Below are positions 25,303 through 33,262 of a stretch of 50,560 nucleotides of DNA, in pieces (within the stretch, counting starts at the first letter, position 1; each line of letters opens with the position of its first letter). A program made the translations under genes and the position numbers. The notes under the pieces are model-generated. The model was not told the DNA's origin. It searched no databases and saw nothing but the letters and a program-made list of their open reading frames with translations. The stretch comes from Deltaproteobacteria bacterium (lineage in GTDB: Bacteria; Desulfobacterota; DSM-4660; Desulfatiglandales; HGW-15), in NCBI GenBank assembly GCA_019310485.1, contig JAFDEF010000017.1:1-50560 (forward strand), in the 5' to 3' direction.

Positions 25303-25776
25303 TCAGGTAACCAGAACCACAGAGATGTCCTTTGAAGCATGGAGAACTTTCTGCGATATGCTTCCCAGGAAAAACTCGGCTATGTTTGACAGGCCTCTCC
25401 TGCCAAGCACCACCGCGTCGTAACCTGACTTGGCTTCAGAGGCTATGTCTCGTGCTACCCCTTTTTTTCTTGTTTGGACTTTGAAAGAGATATTGGCTTC
25501 ACTAAACCCGGCACTGACAAGGATTTCCTTCCCCTTCTCCATGTGCCTGGTAACCATGTCCTTTTTCTTATCCTCCAGGGTGCAAAAATCAGCTTGATGG
25601 GCCAGAAATAGGGGGGATAGTTCCGGGCTGTTCATGTCGCAAATTGCTTCGGTATCCAGAAGAACGTGGAAAAAAGTAACTGCGTGATCAGGTGTGAAAA
25701 ATTTTGCAATAAATTCCACGGCCCTCATTGCGTTTTCCGACTCGTCAAATCCCAATAGTATCCTTCCGGCCATCAA
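25303..25776 (-). CDS. Universal stress protein UspA family
   Basis: 157 residues of a single Usp domain: MAGRILLGFDESENAMRAVEF at the start, and the ATP-binding pattern GRRGLSNIAEFFLGSISQKVL near the end, with the typical G-x2-G-x9-G-S spacing. AAGGAGG lies upstream of two adjacent ATG codons (25776 and 25773). It is convergent with the ferredoxin gene. Its role would be stress or nucleotide-linked signalling; no specific partner is evident. Confidence 0.9.
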   Translation of the reverse strand: MMAGRILLGFDESENAMRAVEFIAKFFTPDHAVTFFHVLLDTEAICDMNSPELSPLFLAHQADFCTLEDKKKDMVTRHMEKGKEILVSAGFSEANISFKVQTRKKGVARDIASEAKSGYDAVVLGRRGLSNIAEFFLGSISQKVLHASKDISVVLVT

Positions 25777-25862
25777 AAACCTCCTTAAAAGAGTTCTCCC
25801 TCAAACCTCTCGAGTTAACCATTCAATCAGGCCCACAGTCAAAGCGATTTAATTGCTCTTTG

Positions 25863-26600
25863 TCAAGAAAAAACTTTAGAGAGGTGCCCTGAGCCCTGTT
25901 TCCCTTCCATCATACCTTGCACTGCCTTTGCCGCCAAGTCTTTGACCTTGTAAGTGGAGAATTTTCGGCCTTCCCTTATGGTAACTTTAGTCTGGTCTTC
26001 TAAAAGGTGCTCCAGCTCGGGCCAGGCCTCAACTATCTTTAGCACTCCTGCTAGTTTCGCAGCATATGCCCTTACGGTTGCGTCCTTGGAGGCCAAGTAA
26101 GGTGGGATAAGAGGGGCGGCAGGCGCTGCAAGATCGTGCCATGCTTCGGCAAGTCTCCCAATCCCCCACAAAAGCCCCCGCTGAAGCATTTCCATCTCAA
26201 GGTAGTTTCCATTTTCCATTGCATAAGAAATCAGGATGCGCGCATACTCGTTTGCAAGACTCCTATGACGAGACAGAATCTCAGCCATGGCCTCGGGTGA
26301 CCCCCATCCTATTCCCCCCGATTCCTCATTCAGGTTCCACATAAGCCGGCGCATCACAGTTCGGGCAGCTTCCATATCCTAATCAGCCAGCTCAGCTACC
26401 AGCTCTCCCATGATTTCAACAGCCGCCCATTTTACCTTTTCATCGACATGAGGAAGGAAAGAAAAAAGGATATTTATGACCTGCAGGCGAGGGAATCTCC
26501 CAGCCTCTTCTCGCGCACTGGCAAGGTGTTTTTCCTTAAGAAGTTGGAGCAGTTTTTTCTTGAGGGTACGTCTTCCCTTGGGTGAAGTTTCCATCCCCAT
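25863..26600 (-). pseudogene. HEAT-repeat protein of the DVU0298 type, interrupted by an in-frame TAG
   Basis: Two open frames in the same reading frame are separated only by TAG (26381-26379): the first (26600-26382) ends VEIMGELVAELAD, the second starts two codons later with MEAARTVMRRLMWNLNEESG. Together they give a ~245-residue helical-repeat protein. Desulfobacterota relatives have an uninterrupted protein of this kind (DVU0298-type, as I recall it). So either a nonsense mutation, a sequencing error, or readthrough. A fresh start at ATG 26375 could make the C-terminal two thirds. It is followed by the Usp gene in the same direction. Confidence 0.7.
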
Positions 26601-26644
26601 CTAGGGTAAAAATTTAAGTAGGCAATATTGCCCTTTGGGTCAAA

Positions 26645-26806
26645 TCAGGCTTCTTTTTCAAACTGATCCTTTGTCGCCCCGCAAACAGGGCAAACCCAGT
26701 CGTCCGGTAAATTCTCAAACGGGGTCCCGGGGTCTATACCATTGTCAGGGTCGCCTTCTTCAGGATCGTAGACGTATCCACAAACCGAACAAACATATTT
26801 ATCCAT
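26645..26806 (-). CDS. Rubredoxin
   Basis: 53 residues, the normal size. It carries one Fe held by CSVCG ([17 protein letters not shown]) and CPVCG ([13 protein letters not shown]). It is a small electron carrier used in oxygen and superoxide defence in anaerobes. The start at 26806 is preceded by GGGAGGTTGGCACC; the longer frame to 26845 adds an unlikely tail. Located directly upstream (in transcription terms) of the interrupted HEAT gene. Confidence 0.95.
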   Translation of the reverse strand: MDKYVCSVCGYVYDPEEGDPDNGIDPGTPFENLPDDWVCPVCGATKDQFEKEA

Positions 26807-26979
26807 GGTGCCAACCTCCCTTTCATCCTCTTGGATACCAACCAAGAATCATGGCCCACTTTTTTCATGAAATTTGGAAAAAGATGCTTAACATTTGTTC
26901 AACTTTTGACTATTTTACTGGGAAATCTGAAAAAGCCCTAACCCCGGTTAAAGCCACGGTCAGCCTAATTCCCATCACA

Positions 26980-26995
26980 TCAGGTACTGAATTTT
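26980..26995 (+). promoter_or_regulatory. 16-bp element shared with the region before the response-regulator operon
   Basis: TCAGGTACTGAATTTT, 99 bp before the permease start. It is identical to the element at 36493-36508 (minus strand), 36 bp before the response regulator. It contains the inverted repeat TCAG-N3-CTGA. It could be an operator or promoter part. Confidence 0.35.
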
Positions 26996-27093
26996 GGCAA
27001 TAATAGTAGGCACCTTCCACAATGTCAATAAGCATTCTGGGCCGGGAGCTTATAGTTGGAGCGCTTTGATAGTCTTTGCTTTAAGGTAATATA

Positions 27094-27915
27094 ATGAAAG
27101 AAAACACCTACACTTCTTCTGCAAAAATGACTCCCTTTCGAAAACCCTCTCCTGTGGTCGATATTGGCTTGTTTCTACTTGTTGTTGCAGGGCTGAGTGT
27201 TCTCATGTTTCGCGGCACGAAAACTCTTGGCTATAACTGGCAATGGTACCAGATCCCTCGCTATATCCTTTCCCTTGAGCAGGGGAAACTCGTTGCAGGG
27301 CCTCTAATAAAAGGCCTGATGGTCACGTTTCAGATTACCGGTGTAAGCTTGGTGTTGTCTTTTTGTTTTGGGCTGCTGACAGCCATAATGAGATTGTCGG
27401 CTTCTTTTGCGGCGAGGGGGATTGCCAGAGTCTACCTGGAACTGGTAAGAAACACGCCTCTTTTGGTTCAGCTCTTCTTCATATATTTTGTTCTTGGACC
27501 AATAATGGGTATAGGGCGATTTACTTGTGCCGTGTTGGCTCTGAGCCTTTTTGAAGGCGCCTATGCCTCAGAGATATTTCGGGCTGGCATTGTATCCATT
27601 CACTTTGGGCAGTGGGAAGCAGCGCACAGCCTGGGACTCAGCAAGCTGCAGACCTATCGTTACATCATACTACCGCAGGCTATCAGGAGAATTCTTCCAG
27701 CCCTTACAAGCCAGGCCGTGTCGTTGATCAAGGACTCTGCTCTGGTAAGCACCATTGCAGTATACGACCTAACAATGCGTGGCCAGGAGATTGTGGCTGA
27801 AACGTATCTGGCCTTTGAAGTATGGTTCACTGTTGCTGCCATTTACCTGGCGGTCACAGTGACCTTGTCCGTGATTATCAATATGATGGAATCAAAGTTA
27901 AAGGTGGTTTCCTGA
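27094..27915 (+). CDS. Polar amino-acid ABC transporter permease
   Basis: 273 residues with ~6 membrane helices and the inner-membrane permease signature (EAAHSLGLSKLQTYRYIILPQAIRRILPAL), of the HisM/GlnP family. It forms an importer with the ATPase and binding protein encoded downstream. Distances are 21 bp to the ATPase gene. The second permease of the set (29781-30663) is frameshifted, so this one may act as a homodimer or the importer may be dead. Start ATG 27094; TAAGGTAAT lies before it. Confidence 0.92.
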   Translation: MKENTYTSSAKMTPFRKPSPVVDIGLFLLVVAGLSVLMFRGTKTLGYNWQWYQIPRYILSLEQGKLVAGPLIKGLMVTFQITGVSLVLSFCFGLLTAIMRLSASFAARGIARVYLELVRNTPLLVQLFFIYFVLGPIMGIGRFTCAVLALSLFEGAYASEIFRAGIVSIHFGQWEAAHSLGLSKLQTYRYIILPQAIRRILPALTSQAVSLIKDSALVSTIAVYDLTMRGQEIVAETYLAFEVWFTVAAIYLAVTVTLSVIINMMESKLKVVS

Positions 27916-27936
27916 TTCAAGTACAGGGAAGAGCGA

Positions 27937-28689
27937 ATGTACGAAAAAACACAAGGTGAGTACATAATAGTGGTTGATAAAATTAACAAGACCTTCCCAA
28001 ATGGCGTAAGGGCACTGAGAGATTTTTCGATCAAAGTGAGAAAAAGGGAGGTGCTGGTGGTTATAGGACCATCGGGATCGGGAAAATCAACTTTCTTAAG
28101 ATGCCTGAACGGGCTTGAGGAAATTGATAGCGGCTCAATCGTGATAGACGGAATACCTCTTGACCAGAGAAAAGAAAATAGACTTGAAATTAGAAAAGAG
28201 GTGGGCATGGTTTTTCAATCGTTCAACCTATTCCCACACCTAACTGTTCTTGAAAATGTTAATCTTGCCCAGATGCTTGTCAGGAAAAAAAGCAAGAAAG
28301 AAGCCACTGAGACATCTATGGAGCTTCTTCACAAGGTTGGAATTCCAGAAAAAGCCAGGACCTTCCCCAACCACCTTAGCGGAGGCCAACAGCAGCGGGT
28401 GGCAATAGCGCGAGCTCTAGCAATGAAGCCGAAGGTAATGCTTTTCGATGAGGCAACCAGTGCCCTGGACCCGGAGATGATAGGAGAAGTGCTTGAGGTC
28501 ATGAAATCTCTGGCTAAAGAAGGGATGACTATGGTTGTTGTCAGCCATGAAATGGGTTTCGCACGCGAGGTTAGCGACAGGGTTGTTTTTATGGAAGACG
28601 GGGCAATCGTAGAGGAAGGAACAGCGGAGCAAGTCTTTGGAAATCCCAAACAAGAGAGAACCAGGCTTTTCCTGAGCCAAATCCTTTAA
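27937..28689 (+). CDS. Polar amino-acid ABC transporter ATPase (GlnQ-like)
   Basis: 250 residues: Walker [11 protein letters not shown]-loop [10 protein letters not shown], signature LSGGQQQR, Walker [14 protein letters not shown], and H-loop VVSHEMGFA. It powers import of polar amino acids such as glutamine or glutamate, driven by the permease upstream and the binding protein downstream. GAGCG is the only weak ribosome site before ATG 27937. Confidence 0.95.
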   Translation: MYEKTQGEYIIVVDKINKTFPNGVRALRDFSIKVRKREVLVVIGPSGSGKSTFLRCLNGLEEIDSGSIVIDGIPLDQRKENRLEIRKEVGMVFQSFNLFPHLTVLENVNLAQMLVRKKSKKEATETSMELLHKVGIPEKARTFPNHLSGGQQQRVAIARALAMKPKVMLFDEATSALDPEMIGEVLEVMKSLAKEGMTMVVVSHEMGFAREVSDRVVFMEDGAIVEEGTAEQVFGNPKQERTRLFLSQIL

Positions 28690-28740
28690 ATGGCTCCGAA
28701 AGGTTGATGAACCCGCAAGAAGTCGAAATTGGGATGGCAA

Positions 28741-28838
28741 CGTAAAAAGCTTCAAGTTCAAGGCGCATGAATCCGGCACTCAGTTTGAGTCAAACTGAGT
28801 GCCGGACAAAGCGCAATGCAAAAATTGGACTTTTTACG
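28741..28838. repeat. Palindromic mobile-element-like repeat between ABC genes
   Basis: About 98 bp. The outer ends CGTAAAAAG (28741) and CTTTTTACG (28830-28838) are inverted. In the middle, CCGGCACTCAGTTT (28773-28786), loop GAGTC, and AAACTGAGTGCCGG (28792-28805) give a perfect 14-bp stem. Outer arms pair imperfectly. It fits a small MITE-like palindrome, or an intercistronic stabilising hairpin, in the gap between the ATPase and binding-protein genes. Confidence 0.7.
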
Positions 28839-28880
28839 AAGCCGTCAAGGTTAACCTGTAAAGGTGAAAGGAGACTCATA

Positions 28881-29717
28881 ATGAAGAAAGCAAGAATTCT
28901 TGTGCTGGTATTGGCTGCTTTTTCGCTTTTGTCGCTTGTTTTGGGCGCCCGGGCTTTTGCCGGAAAGCTGCAGCAACAGCTCACCGCCGAAAGCACCATT
29001 GAGCAGGCGTTGAAGCGGCGTGTATTAAGGGTAGGCATGTCCACCTTTGTCCCGTGGGCCATGAAGGATAAGACCGGCAAGCTGATAGGATTTGAAATAG
29101 ATGTTGCAACAAGGGTCGCTAAGGACATGGGTGTTAAGGTCAGGTTTGTTCCAACAAAATGGGCAGGCATCATCCCCGCGCTTCTTACAGGAAAATTCGA
29201 TGTGATTATTGGAGGCATGGGCATCGTACCCAAGCGGAACCTGAAGGTGAATTTTACCATTCCCTATGATGTCACAGGTATGTCGCTTGTCGCAAATAGG
29301 AAGCTTGCTGCCGGCTTTAAGACCCTGGAAGACTTCAACCAGCCGGATGTGATTCTCGCAGTACGGCTTGGCGCCACTCCGGTCGCTGCTGCAAAAAAGT
29401 ACATGCCCAAAGCACAATTACGAAAATTTGACGATGAATCCCAGGCCATTCAAGAACTGCTCAACGGCAGAGCCCATGCGGTTGTCGCATCCGCTCCGAT
29501 GCCCGCATTTCAGGCCCTGAAATACCCTGACAGGCTTTTTCTTCCTTTCAAGGGCACGTTTACAAAGGAGCCCATAGGTTTTGCTATCAGGAAAGGGGAT
29601 GTGGATACCCTCAATTTCTTCAACAGCTGGATTACGGTCGTAAAAGCCGAAGGGTGGCTTGCTGAGAGGAAGCACTACTGGTTTGAGACAAGAGACTGGG
29701 AAAGTAGAATCAGGTAG
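28881..29717 (+). CDS. Periplasmic amino-acid binding protein of the ABC transporter
   Basis: 278 residues with a signal peptide (LVLVLAAFSLLSLVLGARAFA, cleavage before GK) and no lipobox. The mature part is a type II SBP: LRVGMSTFVPWAMKDKTGKLIGF, EIDVATRVAKDMG, WAGIIPALLTGKFDVIIGGM, and GATPVAAA. It binds polar amino acids outside the inner membrane. Start ATG 28881 has AAAGGAGA before it; the longer frame to 28767 runs through the palindromic repeat and is rejected. Followed by the broken second permease. Confidence 0.93.
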   Translation: MKKARILVLVLAAFSLLSLVLGARAFAGKLQQQLTAESTIEQALKRRVLRVGMSTFVPWAMKDKTGKLIGFEIDVATRVAKDMGVKVRFVPTKWAGIIPALLTGKFDVIIGGMGIVPKRNLKVNFTIPYDVTGMSLVANRKLAAGFKTLEDFNQPDVILAVRLGATPVAAAKKYMPKAQLRKFDDESQAIQELLNGRAHAVVASAPMPAFQALKYPDRLFLPFKGTFTKEPIGFAIRKGDVDTLNFFNSWITVVKAEGWLAERKHYWFETRDWESRIR

Positions 29718-29780
29718 ATTCAGGAGGGGTTTCCGCGGCATTAGCGGTAAACCCCCTTGTATGCCTGATCAGAAACTGTT

Positions 29781-30663
29781 TTGAAAAAGAAAAAGACAAA
29801 ATTCGGTGTGGCGGACCTTGTCGTAAGTCTCATCCTGGCGGCCCTGGTTGCATTTGCCCTATACAGGATTAAGGTTGGTCTTCACTACAAGTGGGAGTGG
29901 AAAGCGGTCCCCCAGTTTCTCCTTCGCTATGATGAGCAAAAAAAGCATGGGTGTCCAACATTCTCCTCCAGGGCCTTTACAATACAATAAGGCTCAGCAT
30001 CTGGGGGACGGTGCTGGCCACCATCTTCGGGACCATTACCGGCCTTTTCCGCATAAGCCAGAGGCTTTTCTACCGCCTCGTGGGCAGGACATATGTTGAA
30101 CTGATACGAAACATCCCGCCCCTGGTTCTTATTTTCATCTTTTACTATTTTCTAAGCGGACCAGTGATGACCGCACTGGGAGTGGATGCCTTTGTTGAAA
30201 GTGGTCTCCCGGTACTCAAAAGATCCTGACGTTTTTCTTTGCTCCTGCCTCATCATTTTCAGCCTTTATATCCGCACTCTTGACGCTTGCCATATTTGAA
30301 GGAGCCTACATCACGGAGATCGTCAGAGCAGGAATACAGTCCATTGAAAGAGGAACATGGGAAGCATCCTACGCTCTGGGCCTTTCAAAGTTCCAACAAA
30401 TGCGATACGTTATACTCCCTCTTGCAGCCCAGAGGATCTTGCCTCCTCTAGCAGGCCAGTTCATATCCACCATCAAGGACTCGGCTATTGTGTCGGTGAT
30501 CTCAATCCAGGAATTGACTTTCCAGGGTATGGAGTTAATGTCAGCAACCTACCTTACCTTTGAAGTCTGGATTACAATAACCGCTCTGTATCTTGTACTG
30601 ACCCTTTCCCTGTCCATCGGTGTTGAACGCCTTGAAAATTACCTGAGGAGGAGCGAAGCCTAG
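29781..30663 (+). pseudogene. Second amino-acid ABC permease with two -1 frameshifts
   Basis: Three pieces in three frames make one HisQ/AapQ-type permease: 29781-~29944 (membrane helix, ends DEQKK), then NILLQGLYNTIRLSIWG to VDAFVESG (~30190), then QKILTFFFAPASS through LGLSKFQQMRYVILPLAAQ to the stop at 30663. Each junction needs a shift of -1. The first falls exactly on A_AAA_AAG (29939-29945), the heptamer used for programmed -1 frameshifting in E. coli dnaX. The second has no such site. It follows the binding-protein gene and would have completed the transporter; as written the gene is broken. Confidence 0.8.
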
Positions 30664-30675
30664 AAGACTTTAGCA

Positions 30676-31683
30676 ATGGAACAATTTCAACTAACCACCC
30701 AATCCATTCCCAAGCTTGTCAAGCAAATTTCCAGCCCGGCGAGCATCGGGTATTTTTTCCAAACAATGTATAATGTGGTTGATACATATTTTGGTGGCAC
30801 GATTTCTACCCAGGCCCTGGCCTCTCTTTCTCTGTCATTACCAGTTTTCTTCATTATCATTGCCATGGGTACGGGGATCTCCACGGGCACTACGGCCCTC
30901 ATAGGGAACGCTTTAGGGTCTTCAAGAGGCCGCGAGGCCAGACTTTTTGGGTTGCAGGGAATTACATTCGGGCTCTTGGTTTCAATCGGCCTGACTTTCA
31001 CCGGCATTTATATATCGCCTTGGCTGTTTTCCTTACTGGGGGCGTCCGGGGAGTACCTTTCTATGGCCAAAACGTACATGGACACCATCTTTTACGGGAC
31101 CCTTCCCTTTCTCCTCCTATACATGCTCAATGCGATATTGAATGCCCTGGGAGAAACCAAGCCCTACAGGAATTTCCTGATCATTGGATTCTTGCTGAAC
31201 ATAGCCACCCTAACCCTTGTTGCACAGAATAACGGCGCTGGCCTTATTGACAGGGTCAAAGGCTCTGTGCGGACAGCGCTACGATACGGGACCTTCATCA
31301 TGGCTTTGGGCACTGTGGGCGTTTTCTCGCTTGCAGGGCCCCTGATGCGGGTGTTCAGCCATGAGCAAAATGTAATTGGGATTGGGGTTACTTATCTGAG
31401 GATTGATGCGCTCGTTCTCTATGCCTACGTGATTCTGTTCGTTAATGTCGCTGCAATGCAGGGAATAAAAAACCCGATGTTCGCGGTTTGGATTGGCATA
31501 TGTAGGCAGGTAATTGCCCCAGTGGTCTTGTTCTGGATCCTGACCCGTGTACTCGATTTTGGGTTGTTGGGTATCTGGTGGGGAATATTCTCGATTACCT
31601 GGAGCGCGGCGCTTTTCAGCGTTTTCTATGTACGAGCAAAGTTCCAGGAAGCAGTAGGTAGCTTCCCTCTGGGAATAGGTTGA
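30676..31683 (+). pseudogene. MATE-family efflux pump with internal deletion
   Basis: 335 residues, against ~450 for this family. The N-terminal part up to RNFLIIGFLLN (residue ~174) is a normal MATE first half (SSPASIGYFFQTMYNVVDTYFGG). It then jumps directly to IATLTLVAQNNGAGLIDRV, which in full-length relatives lies in the second half. About 115 residues (roughly TM6-TM8 and the loop) are missing, with the frame kept. It probably cannot transport. It lies 13 bp after the broken permease, in the same direction. Confidence 0.8.
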
Positions 31684-31724
31684 GAGCTCCATCCTGCGGC
31701 AATCTGAGTGCTAAGTTGACCAGT

Positions 31725-31745
31725 GGCCTTCACTCAGGCCTTTCT
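31725..31745 (+). terminator. Intrinsic-type terminator behind the MATE gene
   Basis: GGCCT-TCACTC... the stem GGCCT/AGGCC is followed by TTTCT. It sits between the convergent MATE and kinase genes. Confidence 0.5.
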
Positions 31746-33219
31746 AAGAATTAATGATAGGGATGTACACATGAAAAGTGGAACCCTGACCGGGTTCGCT
31801 TTCAACAGTAATCATTCCATTATGTGCTTCCAAAATGCTTTTAACGATCGAAAGCCCAAGCCCCGTGCCTGGAATTGATCTTGTGTTGTCGTCCTTTACA
31901 CGGTAAAACCTGTCAAAAATCCTTGCCTGGTCCTTTTTTGAAATACCGATACCAGTATCCTTCACGCTAATGCGAACATAGCGTCCTTCAACCCCTGAGG
32001 AAATCTCAACCCTGCCCCCCTGGCAAGTATATTTAATCGCGTTACTCACCAGATTTGAGATAACTTCTTCAATATTATGCCTGTTTCCAAGCACCGGTGG
32101 CAATTGGGGCATGGGTGCAAGCACTAGCTCAATCCCTTTGTCCCTGGCCTTTGCCCTGTGAAAGTCTACCATTGCTTCCAGGATTTCACCAAGTTCAAGT
32201 TTTTCTTTTTCCTGGGTAATAAGTCCTGATTCTATTTTTGCAAGGTCCAGTAGGTCCGCGGATAGCTCTGAGAGTGCTTTCACCCTTTCAGAGATTCTAC
32301 CCAGGATATCTTGCTGCTTTTCGTTCAGCTTTCCTGCCAGGCCATCACGGAGAACTTTGATCAGCGCCATCACCGAGTTCATCGGACTCTTGAGCTCATG
32401 GGCGACCATGGAGACAAAATCCGACTTAAGCTGATCCATTTTCTTAAGCGCTGTAATGTCATGCAAAACCGTGACGGTTCCAAGGGTTCGGTTCAGCCTG
32501 TCCCTGAAGGGGATGCACCTGGCTGCCAAAACAGCCTCTTTATCATCTCCAAGTTCTCCATGCTCAAACTCTTCTATTATTTCTGTAAATTGATCGGAAG
32601 GCATGGCAAGAGCCTGATCTATTATTTCATTGAGCCTCTCGTTTTGGACAACTTCTGTCAATGAAAGACCTATTGCCTCTTTTCCCTTAAAGCCTATCAT
32701 CTTCAGGAAAGCAGGATTAGCCAGCGCCACATTTTTCTGCGCGTCAGTGGCCATCACGCCATCTGCAAGATGGTTGATAAGAACCCGCATCCGGGATTTT
32801 TCTGTGGCAATATCCTGTAAAGTGCGGATGTACTTTATGGCTTTGTCTACCACCTCCCTTAAGTCCTGGGGGGAGAAGGGCTTGGAAATGAAGTCAAAGG
32901 CCCCATTTTTCATTGCTTCAATCGCGTGCTCAAGCGTGGCATAACCGGTTATTACCACAACAACCGTATCCGGATGATGGGACTTTACATAAGGGAGCAC
33001 TTCCATGCCCGGCATTCCGGGCATCATAAGGTCAAGAAGGATGATGTCGAAATGTTCCTTTTCTATCATTTTTAGTCCGATATCACCTGTCTCAGCAACT
33101 GCAACATCAAAACCTTCCTGTGTAAGCATCCTGTGGCACCCGTCACGGATCCGCTTTTCGTCATCCACTACCAGAACCCTTGCCTTGTGAAGTAACTCGG
33201 ATTCAGCTTTGTCCACCAT
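31744..33219 (-). CDS. Hybrid response regulator / histidine kinase (REC-PAS-HisKA-HATPase)
   Basis: 491 residues: receiver domain at the N-terminus (VLVVDDEKRIRDG; phospho-acceptor D in IILLDLMMPG; KPFSP), a PAS domain (~135-250), HisKA (VAHELKSPMNSVMALIKVLRDG) and HATPase (NLVSNAIKY; DTGIGI; GTGLGLSI). No membrane segment, so cytoplasmic. It is the last gene of the operon headed by the stand-alone receiver at 36068-36457, 43 bp after the kinase gene. Confidence 0.93.
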   Translation of the reverse strand: MVDKAESELLHKARVLVVDDEKRIRDGCHRMLTQEGFDVAVAETGDIGLKMIEKEHFDIILLDLMMPGMPGMEVLPYVKSHHPDTVVVVITGYATLEHAIEAMKNGAFDFISKPFSPQDLREVVDKAIKYIRTLQDIATEKSRMRVLINHLADGVMATDAQKNVALANPAFLKMIGFKGKEAIGLSLTEVVQNERLNEIIDQALAMPSDQFTEIIEEFEHGELGDDKEAVLAARCIPFRDRLNRTLGTVTVLHDITALKKMDQLKSDFVSMVAHELKSPMNSVMALIKVLRDGLAGKLNEKQQDILGRISERVKALSELSADLLDLAKIESGLITQEKEKLELGEILEAMVDFHRAKARDKGIELVLAPMPQLPPVLGNRHNIEEVISNLVSNAIKYTCQGGRVEISSGVEGRYVRISVKDTGIGISKKDQARIFDRFYRVKDDNTRSIPGTGLGLSIVKSILEAHNGMITVESEPGQGSTFHVYIPIINS

Positions 33220-33262
33220 GCTCTGTTAGCCCCCTTGAGTTAAACGCCATGTAAAATATTTT

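Noticed and set aside
27012..27026. Possible fourth copy of the feoB-type palindrome (TTCCACAATGTCAAT)
   Set aside because: Only one half matches; the second half lacks GTGGTA, and no -35/-10 in the same register was found.
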